Positions 1-8,538 of a DNA stretch of 45,264 nucleotides are shown here, one piece after another (position 1 is the first letter of the stretch; every line of letters starts with the position of its first letter). The translations under genes were made by a program, and so were the position numbers. Location: contig SZWC01002411.1 in NCBI GenBank assembly GCA_023375785.1, positions 1-45,264 on the forward strand. The letters are read 5' to 3'. Source of the DNA: Penium margaritaceum. Lineage: Eukaryota > Streptophyta > Zygnematophyceae > Desmidiales > Peniaceae. The notes under the pieces were generated by a model. It worked only from the letters and a program-made list of their open reading frames with translations, was not told the DNA's origin and did not search any database.

Positions 1-2
1 AC

Positions 3-1100
3 AAAGAGATGGACGGTTTCATGACCGGCCTCTCCTTTGCGCATTGCCAGAATGACCCGAGCATGTACGTGCGCGATGATGGGAGAGGGCTGATGCTGGT
101 TGCGCTGTACGTGGATGATCTGATCATTTGTTTGTCTTTGGTCGAGCTGCTGGATGGGCTCAAGTCTGACCTCAGTAAAAGGTTCAAGATGAAGGACATG
201 GGTCCTCTCGAGTACTACCTTGGGATTGCCATCTACCGCAACCGAGTAGCAGGCACCATTGAAGTAAACCAAACCAAATACATTGGTGAGGTGCTGAAGC
301 GCTACCACATGGAAGACAGCAAACTTGTCAGCACCCCACTGACGACCGACACAAAGCTGAAGGCCTCCATGTCGCCAAGCAACAAAGCAGAACAAGGAGA
401 GATGCAAGACATCCCCTACCAGTCCGTCGTGGGTAGCATCATGTACGTCATGGTAGGGACTCGTCCGGACATTTGCTATGCTGTGGGACAAGTGAGCAGA
501 TTCGTGGCCAACCATGGACCACAACATTGGCAGACAGTCAAGCGCATCTTGTGCTACTTGCAGAAGACACGTCACATGGGCCTCGTCCTTGGAGGCCTAG
601 AAGGAACGGACTCCCTTCGTTTGAAATGCTACACCGACGCTGACTGGGGAGGAAATCTCAACAACAGGAAATCCACCTCTGGATACGTGTGTATCTTGAA
701 TGGCGCTGCCATCTCATGGGCCAGTAGGAAGCAGGATTGTGTTTCCGTGTCCACGGCTGAGGCAGAGTACGTTGCTTTGTCTGAGGTGTGCAAGGAGACT
801 CAATGGCTCCGCAGCCTGCTTGGCGAAATGACAGTGCCACAGAAAGACGCCACGATCGTACACGTGGACAACATGAGCACCATCTCGATGGCTGAAGACG
901 AGATCATCTCCCGGCGAACGAAGCACATCGACATACGTTACCACTACTCACGTGACCTGGTCATGAAGAACGTGGTGGACTTGCAGCACTGCGGAATGAA
1001 GAGCATGCTTGCTGACTACATGACCAAGCCGCTGGAAAGTGACTTGCATTATGCAGGCATTCATGGATTCGGCATGAGGAGTGCGGCAGAGGAAGGGTGA
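3..1100 (+). CDS. Ty1/copia pol, C-terminal RT and RNase H (element E1), open at left edge
   Basis: This is the C-terminal end of a copia polyprotein, which copies element RNA into DNA in the cytoplasmic particle. The frame is open at the left edge; the Met at 9 is internal. Counting from that Met, the RT catalytic YVDD is at residues 34-37, followed by FKMKDMGPLEYYLGI, a typical copia RT segment. RNase H follows with its acidic residues in CYTDADWGG, AEAEY and HVDNMS, and the family ending ADYMTKPL. There are no stops or frameshifts over about 363 codons, and the frame ends in TGA. A purine-rich tract and an LTR beginning TGTTGAA follow within 65 bases. Intactness suggests a recent copy; the rest of pol and gag lie outside the window. 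Confidence 0.93.
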   Translation, partial: KEMDGFMTGLSFAHCQNDPSMYVRDDGRGLMLVALYVDDLIICLSLVELLDGLKSDLSKRFKMKDMGPLEYYLGIAIYRNRVAGTIEVNQTKYIGEVLKRYHMEDSKLVSTPLTTDTKLKASMSPSNKAEQGEMQDIPYQSVVGSIMYVMVGTRPDICYAVGQVSRFVANHGPQHWQTVKRILCYLQKTRHMGLVLGGLEGTDSLRLKCYTDADWGGNLNNRKSTSGYVCILNGAAISWASRKQDCVSVSTAEAEYVALSEVCKETQWLRSLLGEMTVPQKDATIVHVDNMSTISMAEDEIISRRTKHIDIRYHYSRDLVMKNVVDLQHCGMKSMLADYMTKPLESDLHYAGIHGFGMRSAAEEG

Positions 1101-1147
1101 GCTCCAAGGCATTGATGGAGCCAAGCAAGGGACAGATGGACAGAGGT

Positions 1148-1161
1148 GCAAGGGAGAGATT
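1148..1161 (+). other. Polypurine tract of E1
   Basis: The purine-rich GCAAGGGAGAGAT lies directly before the TGTTGAA start of the LTR, where plus-strand DNA synthesis is primed. The related element E5 has GGAGAGA at the same place (36986-36994). Confidence 0.7.
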
Positions 1162-1325
1162 TGTTGAAATAGTGTGCACCTTGTCCACTGCCTAGCTGGC
1201 TAGCTACACATACAGACAAGGCATGCACTGCTCTATGGAGTATGTCCCCTTGGTCTGTTCTGAGATGGGCCAGGAATGCACTGCCCATAATGGGTATGTC
1301 TCCTGTGGCTCATCATAGGAACCAT

Positions 1326-1398
1326 ACCTTTTTGGCTTGGTTGATTAGGCACCGGAGTCTCAAACCAGAGGTCGCGGGTTCAAACCCCGCGACGGCCG
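1326..1398 (+). tRNA. tRNA-like sequence (Glu-CTC-like, degenerate) inside the E1 LTR
   Basis: Read as a tRNA, bases 1335-1338 pair with 1347-1350 as a 4-bp D stem. The anticodon loop would hold CTC at 1359-1361, with 3 of 5 stem pairs intact. The variable loop is AGGTC, and the T arm is perfect (stem GCGGG/CCCGC around loop TTCAAAC, extendable to 8 bp). The acceptor stem does not pair (ACCTTTT against GACGGCC), so this is not a normal tRNA gene. An A-box-like TGGCTTGGTTG (1333-1343) and a B-box GGTTCAAACCC (1377-1387) are spaced as in RNA polymerase III genes, and eight T's follow at 1402. Alternatives are a tRNA pseudogene or a captured SINE head. Confidence 0.5.
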
Positions 1399-1401
1399 CA
1401 A

Positions 1402-1409
1402 TTTTTTTT
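1402..1409 (+). terminator. T8 run, candidate Pol III terminator
   Basis: Eight consecutive T's start four bases after the tRNA-like unit, the position and form of an RNA polymerase III stop. Function is inferred only. Confidence 0.4.
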
Positions 1410-1565
1410 GTGGCTAAAACTGGGACAGGAAGCTTCTAGGAAGCTTACTAGAGCCTGCCTTGAGGATGACACTTGGCGGTCTAAGGACGCGCCAAGTAGG
1501 AATGTAGGATGAGGTTGGCTCCAGTGGAGCCACTACAAGAGGAAGCTTTAGCAAAGCACTGCAAG

Positions 1566-1572
1566 TATAAAA
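1566..1572 (+). promoter_or_regulatory. TATA box of the E1 LTR
   Basis: TATAAAA lies about 400 bases into the LTR, downstream of the tRNA-like unit, and probably marks the Pol II promoter at the U3/R border. In E5 the corresponding place reads CTGTAAAAGG. Confidence 0.5.
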
Positions 1573-1814
1573 GCCTGTACCTTGCATGCATCCATTTACA
1601 GTTCTTGCCTTTGAGACTCCTCACAGAGTGTGCAACCAAAGCTAGACACTAAAGACCAACATGCGGACTTCGTGAGGTTGCAAACCAAACGAACCTAAAG
1701 TGTGGATCCCTCGTTTGAGGGTGATATGTTATCTTGGTTGCAATACCAAGAGCGGTTGGTGGCCTCCCATGTCGGGACCCGTTTTCTAGACCGTTGCTAT
1801 CCGGCGCATTGATA

Positions 1815-2501
1815 GGAGCCTCCTCTCTCCGGCGACGTGCTCAGCTCCATTGGCAGGCCTCCTTGGCAGTCGTGCTGCCGGCGGTCAGTGCCACCACAGT
1901 TGCTGTCTGCATACGTCCAGCACGTCACATCGCGTTTGCATCGTCATGCTCTGCATAGGATCCTGGTTGCATGTTGCATGGCCCTGTTCGGCGTCTTGGA
2001 CCATCATAGGCACTGCCTGGGTTCGGGCAGTCATAACTCCTTGTTACTATTTTTCTAGCTGTTTCTGACCGCACGGCTGCGTTTGCAGCGTTGGTAGTAT
2101 GGTATGCTCCAGTTTTCAGGCAAAACGGACGACGCCTGGGTTTTGGGCTGTCGGTCGTCTGGTAGGCGTCACCGAGAAAACCTGCCAGCCTGAAAATAGA
2201 GCTATTTTCAGACTGGCTGTTGAACTGAGTAACAAGTTCTACAGAGCTGGGGGGAGGCTAGTTCTTGGAGGGGTCTCACATTGTGTCTCATTCTTGATTG
2301 CTAATGAGTTACTTTCAGTTTCCAGCTGCTTTCTGGCGCTAACACTGGCGCGCGCACTTCTAAGTAACAAACCCAGAGCTTCCAGACTTAGTCTCTACGG
2401 CAGCAGACTGAGGGGGTAGCTGACTTAAGCAACTAGCGTGGAAGCCCGCACGCTGCATCAACAACGCTGCTGCCCCAACCTGCTGCCTAGCATTTCTGTC
2501 T
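1815..2501 (+). repeat. 5' LTR of E2, truncated at its start
   Basis: From GGAGCCTCCTCTCTCC onward it aligns base for base with 7853-8538 in the 3' LTR, with scattered differences. The first ~150 bases (TGTTGGTTTT start) are missing. The right end is set by the PBS at 2502. Small open frames here are not genes, since the same DNA recurs as the 3' LTR. Confidence 0.85.
2184..2217 (+). promoter_or_regulatory. 16-bp hairpin in the E2 LTR
   Basis: GCCAGCCTGAAAATAG pairs with CTATTTTCAGACTGGC around a 2-base loop, with one mismatch. The same structure is recognisable in the E4a LTR near 14400-14450 and, decayed, in E2's 3' LTR near 8220. Its recurrence suggests an RNA or DNA structure of the LTR; the role is unknown. 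Confidence 0.6.
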
Positions 2502-2514
2502 TGGTATCAGAACC
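2502..2514 (+). other. Primer-binding site of E2 (initiator tRNA-Met type)
   Basis: TGGTATCAGAACC follows the LTR directly and differs slightly from the plant iMet site TGGTATCAGAGC found at 38206. The primer tRNA would anneal here to start minus-strand synthesis. Confidence 0.85.
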
Positions 2515-2597
2515 ATAGCGTAGCACCAGCAGCAGAAGATTGACATACAGGTGCCAGACAACGCCGGCGGACCTCCATACGTGCCAGTGTAGGGGAA

Positions 2598-2702
2598 ATG
2601 CTGCCGGATTTCTTTCGGCAGCATCGACCCGCCTCGTGGCGGCGTCAAAATTTTTCCCACGACCACCGGGCCAGGGGAAATGATGCCGGATTTTTTCCGG
2701 CA
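2598..2702 (+). repeat. Two related hairpins in the E2 leader
   Basis: Hairpin 1 (2598-2624) has a 9-bp stem ATGCTGCCG/CGGCAGCAT. Hairpin 2 (2684-2702) has TGCCGGA/TCCGGCA around five T's. Both follow AGGGGAAATG and lie 90-200 bases after the PBS, where packaging or dimerisation structures occur in retroelements. The stems are seen; the role is inference. Confidence 0.5.
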
Positions 2703-2797
2703 GCACTGACCCCACGTTTGACGCGAGGAGGTGAGCGGCCCGCCAGGTCAGGCCCTTGTTGGCGAAGACGCACGCGGCGACGTCCTCCAGGTGTGAC

Positions 2798-4240
2798 TGA
2801 CAGCAGCAGCCAGCAGCAGGAGCAGCAGCAGCTTGCCGCAGCAGTGAGCAGTGGCAGCAGCAGCCAGCAGCAGCAGCACACAACAGCAGCTGGCTACAGC
2901 AGAAGCTCGCAGCAGCAGCAGCCCGCAGCAGTAGCAGCCGGTAGTAACAGCAGCGGCGGCGAGCAGGAGCGGGCAGCAGCAGCATCGCGCAGAAGCTCGC
3001 AGCAGCAGCAGCCGGCGGCAGCAGCAGCAGCCGGCGGCAGCAGTAGCAGCCGGCCGTAGCAGCAGCAGTTGCAGCGGCTACAACAAGCAACATCAGCAGG
3101 TGTAGTAGTAGCAGTAGTCGCAGTCGCAGCAAGCAGCAGCAGCAGTTGCAGCAGCAGCAGCCGTAGTAGCCCGTAGCTTGCTGCTCACTATGAGCAGCGA
3201 GCTGCAGGCAGCGAGCTCGCTGCCCGCTGCGAGCAGCAAGCAGCGAGCTCGCTGCTCGCAGCTCGTCGTTCACAGCGAGCAGCGAGCTCGCAGCGACGGG
3301 CAAGAAAAAAAAACGAAACAAAAAAAAGCGCAGGGACCCCCCTCCCGTTTTCTCTCCCTCGCTACAGCCACAGCAGTCGCAGGCGTAGCTACAGCAGCAG
3401 TTCCTGTCGGAGTAGCAGCAGTAGCCGCAGCTGCAGCCACAGCTGCAGCAGCAATAGTAGCGGCGGCCGCAGCACGCAGCAGCGAGCTCCAGTAGCAGCA
3501 TCAGTAGCAACTGCAGCAGTAGCAACAGCCGCAACCGCAGCCGCAGCAAGCAGCACCAGCTGCTGCAGTAGTAGCAGTAACCGCAACCGCAGCCGTAGCA
3601 GCAGCAGCAGCCGTAGCCACAACAGCAGCAGCAGCAACAGTAGCGGCCACAGCAGCAGCCGCAGCCGTAGCCGCCTCAACAACAACAACGGCAGCAGCAC
3701 CAGCCACCATAGCAGTAGCAGCAGCAATAGCCGTAGCAACCGCAACAGCAGCGGCGGCAGCACCAACAACACCGCAGCTGTAGCCCCACAGTAGCGGCTG
3801 CATCCACCGCTGCTGACGTCAGCGGCCGTTTGTAGATGTCACTGTTGCCGTCATTGCTGACGTCATCAACAACAAGAAAGAAAAACAAAACAAACACAAA
3901 GGGGAAAACCAGTAGCACTGCACACACGAAGTAGCCTCTGCTAACGTCAGCCATCCTCAGCTGACGTCACTACTGACATCAGTAGCATTCAACAAAAAAA
4001 AACAAAAAAGGGGAGGGAGGAAACACTACACCATGGCTGGTAGCTTCGGTGAGGAGGGGTCCTCCTCTGTTGGAGGGACCCCTACCCCCCTTTTTCTGCA
4101 ACGACTGCAGCAGCAGGAGCAGCAGCAGCAGCAACAGCAACAGCAGCAGCAGTAGCAGTGGTAGCAGCCACAGCAGCAGTAGTAGTAGCAGCAGCCGCAG
4201 CAGCAGCAGCAACAGCACCAGCAGCAGCAGCAGCAGTAGC
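2798..4240 (+). repeat. CAG-rich low-complexity leader of E2
   Basis: About 1.4 kb is dominated by CAG triplets and their variants TAG, CCG, CAA and GTAGC. Subregions are a GCGAGCTC-rich block (3190-3300), pyrimidine- and A-rich patches and a TGACGTCA cluster (3814-3969). All long open frames here are repeat by-products (poly-A, S, L, C or Q). The last CAG block (4105-4240) runs in frame into gag, matching the polyglutamine near the N-terminus of E3 gag. Confidence 0.85.
3814..3969 (+). promoter_or_regulatory. Cluster of TGACGTCA motifs in the E2 leader
   Basis: TGACGTCA occurs at 3814, 3858 and 3962 and TAACGTCA at 3942, inside GCTGACGTCAGC-like contexts. TGACGTCA is the palindromic ACGT-core site bound by bZIP factors (CREB/TGA type). 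Decayed forms (GCTGACATCAGC) occur in the E4b leader near 20935-20960. It may be an enhancer or simply a degenerate repeat. Confidence 0.45.
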
Positions 4241-5010
4241 CCACTGGTGTCGTTGGCAACAATCCTTACCCCCTCGCTGCTCTTCAGCAATAGCTTGCCG
4301 CCTTGACGCAGAAGCTTCCAGTGCTACAGCCAGTAGCCGCCCAGACTGCCTCCAGTGTGCTACCGTCCTTCGTCCCTCCTGGGCACGCCAGTCCAGCTGT
4401 GTCTGCTGCCACATCCTACCTGGCACAGCAACAGACTCAGCGCCAGCGGCAGACAGTGACCTCTGTCCTTGGCCCCACTCTAGGTGCCGGCCGCAGGCAG
4501 AAGGACTTAGAGACATCGCCGCCGCCGCTTGAGGCCGACGAGTAGTTCCGGAGCTGGGAGCTCAGCTGCTGGATCTGGGTGCAAGGTGAGGGTCTGTGGG
4601 CATACTACACCCTCCCTTACGACTCCACCCAGGCGGACCAGTTATATGACGTTGGTCGTGCCGTCCGTGCCCTTGTCCCAGTCGCCCCTCCAGCTTCCCG
4701 CCTGGCCCTAGAGCCTTTCCTCGGCGATTTCACTGCTGGCGACATCCCAGACCATGCAGCCGCATGGCACGTCCTCACCAGGCCCCATCGCTTGTCCAGC
4801 GATGCTGAGATCAGCCGTCTGCTCCGGGAGTTCAACTCCCTGCACATGGGGGAGACCGAGACGGTCACTACCTATTGGCAGCGGGCGGAGGACATCCTTC
4901 GTCGTCACGACAAATCTGCTCCGCCCCCTCTCTCCGCGCTCCTCACCATCAAGCGCGACGCCACCAGTGCGCACGCGTACGCCCCTGCACCTTCCTCAGT
5001 GTGTCTTGTC
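4240..5010 (+). pseudogene. E2 gag (capsid region), two in-frame TAGs
   Basis: Copia gag builds the particle coat around element RNA. The frame leaves the CAG repeat at about 4240 and reads LAALTQKLPVLQ, then a capsid-like part (YYTLPYD, LYDVGRAVRALV, AAWHVL, LREFNSLHMGE, YWQRAEDIL). TAG codons at 4291-4293 and 4543-4545 interrupt the same frame, the first following LQQ. The E3, E4b and E6 gags share this layout (YF/YY, AVR or AIRV, FNSL or FNQL, YW). No zinc knuckle follows. At about 5010 the sequence jumps straight to the end of integrase, so the C-terminal part of gag is lost. The start codon is uncertain. Confidence 0.75.
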
Positions 5011-7596
5011 AGTCTAAGGCCTGGTGCTTCTAGGACCCATCCCGACACTGCATCGTCGAGTCCCGCGATGCCCTCTTCTTCGAGGATCTCTTTCCCCGCG
5101 ACCTCATCCGTCCGGCTCGTCTGTGTCCCTCCCTTCGCGTGGGAGAGTGGTGAGTCTGTCCTCCGTCCTGTCACTTCCGGGTGTCACATCACTCCGTCCC
5201 TCTGAGCCGGTAGCCCCACTCACGTCCGCTGGCCCTCCCGGGCTAGCAGTCCCAGCCGCGTCCGCCGGCCCCTCCGGGCCAGGAGTTCCAGCCGCGTCCG
5301 CTGGCACCTCCGGGCCGGCAGCCCCCGTCGAGTTCGCTGGCCCCTCCAGGCCGACAACCCCTGTCAAGTCCGCTGGCCCCTCCGGGCCGGCAGCCCCAGT
5401 CGCGTCCGCTGGCCCCTCCGGGCGAGCAGTTCACGCCGCGTCCGCCGGCACCTCCGGGTCGGTAGCCCCCGTCGAGTCCGCTGGCCCCTCCAGGCCGGTA
5501 ACCCCAGTCGAGTTCGCTGGCCCCTCCGAGCCGGCAACCCCAGTCGAGTCCACTGGCCCCTTCGGGCTGACAGCCCCAGTCGCGTCCGCTGGCCCCTCCG
5601 TGCTGGCATCCCCAGCCGCGTCCGCCGGCTCCTCTGGGCCAGTAGCCCCGTCCGCCTCCGTTGGCCCGTCGGACCCAGTGCCATGTCCTGCCCCACCGCG
5701 CTTTACAGGTGGCCCAGGCGGCAGCCTCCGACCTCGGCCGACAGTGAGCGCGCAGACCGTCGCACCATGTCCCGTGGTGCCTCGACCCCTTGTGGCTCCA
5801 CGTGTCTCCTCCACTCCCACGGTCGTGAGTGGTGACCCTGGCACAAAGGCTCTCGGCCTGACCTCTTCGGCCATCATCGCAGACCTTCACCCAGGCTCTA
5901 CACTGGGGTACGCCATGCTTCATCACGAGCATCAGCATGCTGTCATGGCTGCACTCGCCCGCATCCCACCTGGAGCTCGTGATGCAAACGCCCTCTCAGT
6001 CCGGTCCACAGCACGCCCAGCCACCCTACGCGAGGACCCAGCCACTCTAGGCGAGGCTCGAGCCTCTCCTGAGGCCACACATTGGGATGCTGCCTATGCC
6101 GAGGAGCTCGCTGCTATCCGGCAGCACCACGTGTAGAACCTAGTCGACCTCCCCCCAGGTCCGAAAGCCATTGGTGCCAAGTGGGTCTTTCGGCGCAAGT
6201 GGAAGCCTGACGGGTCATTGGACAAGTACAAGGCCCGCCTCACAGCAAAGGGGTTTGCTCAGGTCCCTGGGGTCGCTTACGACCAGATCTTTGCCCCAGT
6301 CGGTCGGTTCTCCACTAGCCGGGCGCTCTTCAGCATGGTTGTCCAGTATGGGTGGGAGCTGCACTAGATGGACGTGAGCAACGCGTTCCTCCATGGCTCA
6401 CTGGAGGGTGAGGAGTTCTACATGGTGCAGCCCCTAGGCTTCGACGTCGGCACTGGGAGAGTTTGGCGGCTGCGGAAGGCCCTCTATGGCCTGAAGCAGT
6501 CGCCTCGGTACTGGAACCAGGAGATCAGCAGCACGCTTCTCCGTGGCGGCCTCCAGCACAGCACCGTTGACCCTGCTCTTTTTGTCAGCCCGCAAGGTCA
6601 GACCTTTGCCGCAGTTCTGGTCTACGTCGACGATCTCCTCATTGCGTTGCCAGACGCGGCCGCCATCTAGCGGTTCAAGGACTTGCTGCACGCCGCCTAC
6701 CAGATGAAGGATCTCGGGTCTGCCCGAGTCTTCCTAAGCATGGAACTCGAGCATGATCGCTCCCAGGGCATCCTGCACGTCCACCAGGCTGCCTATGTGC
6801 AGACCATGTCCACTCGCTTCGCTGAGAACCTGCCTCTCGTGCCTAACGCATCTTCACCTATATCACCGGATGGCCAGGTGAAGCTGAAGAGTCCTAACCC
6901 AGCTGTTGTGGGGGAGCCAGTTGATGTGACCACGTATCTGCGTGTCATCGGGTCACTGATGTTCCTGGCGACGACGAGGCGTCCAGACATCGCATTCGCC
7001 GTCAACCTCCTGGCCGAGTTCTCTCAGGAGCCCCGTCACCTCCACTTTGAGGCCGCGATCCGAGTACTGCGCTATGTCGTCTCGCCCCTCGGCGAGGTCT
7101 CATGTTCCGCCGCCAGCCGTCCGTCGTCGCAGTGGGCTACACCGACAGTGACTGGGCCGGCAGTCCAGACGGTAAGAGTCGGACAGGCTGGATCTTTCTG
7201 ATCGGCGGCACAGCTGTGTCCTGGCGTAGTGGCAAGCAGGGGTGCATTGCACGCAGCATTGCTGAGGCTGAGTACGTGGTCCTTGGCTCGGGCGCGTGTG
7301 AGAGTGTGTGGTTGCGTCTTCTATTGTCCGAGTTGCGTCAGTCTGTCGCATCCATCACCTTGCATTGTGACAATGAGAGTGCCATGGCCATGGCCATCGC
7401 CGACAATGACACCATACATCACACACGCACAAAGCACATCAATGTTGAGTATCACTATGTGCGTTTGTTGTTGCATGGCGGCAGCATCAGCATCGTGTGG
7501 TTTGAGACAGCACGGTAGTTGGCTGACTTCCTGACCAAGGCACTGAAACGGGACTCGTTCAAGAAGGCTGAGAGTTCAATCGGCGTGCGTCCATGA
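5011..7596 (+). pseudogene. E2 pol remnant: integrase C-terminus, linker, RT, RNase H
   Basis: It opens with SKAWCF and IVESRDALFFEDL, which in E3 is the end of integrase. Protease and the catalytic integrase core are absent. A P/S/A-rich linker follows with the 36-bp repeat, then GDPGTKALGL, a landmark shared with E3. RT runs from about 6140 (KWVFRRKW, YKARLTAKGFAQ, MDVSNAFLHG, LYGLKQSPRYW, YVDDLLIAL). RNase H is at 7102-7594 (GYTDSDWAG, AEAEY, LHCDNES, ADFLTKAL). TAG codons interrupt at 5031, 6134, 6365, 6668 and 7516, and one base is missing near 7090 relative to E4a. The stop is TGA at 7594. YVDD and the RNase H acidic residues remain, but no full protein can be made. Confidence 0.9.
5212..5680 (+). 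repeat. 36-bp minisatellite (about 13 copies) in the E2 linker
   Basis: About thirteen tandem units keep frame and encode a 12-residue repeat close to SAGPSGPAAPVA. Unit differences are mainly third-position or conservative. The E3 linker at the same place is P/S/T-rich but not tandem, so the array grew within the E2 lineage. It sits between integrase and RT, where copia elements tolerate variable linkers. Confidence 0.9.
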
Positions 7597-7694
7597 GTTG
7601 CCCTCTCTGTCTCCGCTTGCGTCTTTGCATGCCCTGGGGGAGTCTGGATGTTGACCGTGTCTGTGCCCGCCCATGTGCACTACGCCTGTGAGTC

Positions 7695-7703
7695 ATGGGG
7701 GAG
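7695..7703 (+). other. Polypurine tract of E2
   Basis: ATGGGGGAG lies directly before the LTR start TGTTGGTT, about 100 bases after the pol stop. E4a has ATGGAAGAG at the same position on the minus strand. Confidence 0.75.
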
Positions 7704-8538
7704 TGTTGGTTTTTTACGCATCTCTCATTCTGCTCTGTTGTGTCCTCCCTGCTTGTGTACATCGGCGTGCAGATGACTGACGGCGAGACTCGACGCTGAC
7801 GGAGTTTCGTCCGGTGGAGCCGACGCACGCTGAGGTCATCTCGCAGTTCGCTGGAGCCTCCTCTCTCCGGCGACGTACTCAGCTCCATCGGCAGGCCTCC
7901 TCGGCGGTCGTGCTGCCGGCGGTCACTACCACCGCAGTTGCTGTTTGCATACGTCCAGCGCGTCACATCGCGTCTGCATCGTCATGCTCTGCATAGGGTG
8001 TTGGTTGCATGTTGCATGGCCTTGTTCGGCGTCTTGGACCATCATAGGCACTGCCTGGGTTCGGGCAGTCATAACTCCTTGCTACTATTTTTCTAGCTGT
8101 TTCTGACTGCACGGCTGCGTTTGTAGCGTTGTTATTATGGTATGGTCCAGTTTTCAGGCAAAACGGACGATGCCCGGGTTTTGGGCTGTCGGTCGTCTGG
8201 CAGGCGTCACCGAGAAAACCTGCCAGCCTGAAAATAGAGCTATTTTTTGATTGGCTGTTGAACTGAGTAACAAGCTCTACAGAGCTGGGGGGAGGCTAGT
8301 TCTTGGAGGGGTCTCCATTGTGTCTCATTCTTGATTGCTAATCAGTTACATTCAGTTTCCAGCTACTTTCTGGCCCTAACACTGGCGCGCGCACTTCTGA
8401 GTAAGAAACCCAGAGCTTCCAGACTTAGTCTCTAGGGCAGCAGACTGAGGGGGCAGCTGACTTAAGCAACTAACGTGGAAGCCCGCACGCTGCATCAACA
8501 ACGCTGCTGCCCCAACCTTCTACCTAGCATTTCTTTCT
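7704..8538 (+). repeat. 3' LTR of E2 (complete)
   Basis: It begins TGTTGGTTTTTTACGC after the polypurine tract, and its alignment with the 5' copy runs to CATTTCTTTCT at 8538. The minus-strand LTR at 14157-14966 is a diverged copy of the same family. The end does not show the usual CA, so the last few bases are uncertain. Beyond 8538 the sequence is E3 RT coding DNA on the other strand. Confidence 0.85.

Larger units (their letters stand above)
1162..1814 (+). repeat. 3' LTR of E1 (right end not resolved)
   Basis: The LTR begins TGTTGAAATAG directly after the polypurine tract. It is alignable by eye with the E5 LTRs (TGTTGAACATG at 32851, TGTTGAATATG at 36995), so E1 and E5 belong to related lineages. 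It contains a tRNA-like sequence, then a TATA box at 1566. The true 3' end cannot be fixed because the 5' LTR partner is outside the window and an E2 LTR fragment starts at about 1815. Bases between about 1690 and 1814 may be LTR or a different fragment. Confidence 0.7.
1815..8538 (+). mobile_element. Copia element E2, internally deleted, with both LTRs
   Basis: Order: 5'-truncated LTR, PBS, CAG-rich leader, gag, integrase C-terminal remnant, linker with minisatellite, RT, RNase H, polypurine tract, full 3' LTR. It lacks zinc knuckle, protease and integrase core and carries several in-frame TAG codons and a frameshift, so it could move only with help from another copy. The 5' LTR lacks its first ~150 bases compared with the 3' LTR, and E1-derived sequence lies there instead. 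The right end sits in the RT codons of E3, in the opposite orientation. No target-site duplication can be tested because the left end is lost. Confidence 0.85.

Noticed and set aside
1326..1398. Functional nuclear tRNA-Glu gene
   Set aside because: The acceptor stem does not pair and two anticodon stem pairs fail; kept only as tRNA-like.
1734..2419. Small plus-strand genes in the E2 LTR
   Set aside because: The region is duplicated as the 3' LTR and carries no domain.
2458..3803. Several long open frames on both strands (poly-Leu, Ala, Cys, Ser)
   Set aside because: They are readings of CAG-type repeats in all frames, with no domain.
5212..5680. CRISPR array
   Set aside because: Units are contiguous 36-bp tandem repeats without unique spacers, inside pol.
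5243..5938. Long minus-strand frames over the minisatellite
   Set aside because: They are antisense shadows of the 36-bp repeat and linker; the plus frame matches E3.
4291..7518. UAG read as glutamine (alternative genetic code)
   Set aside because: TAG also replaces invariant Trp (15509, 16188) and the catalytic Tyr of YVDD in E5 (36001), so mutation is the better explanation.
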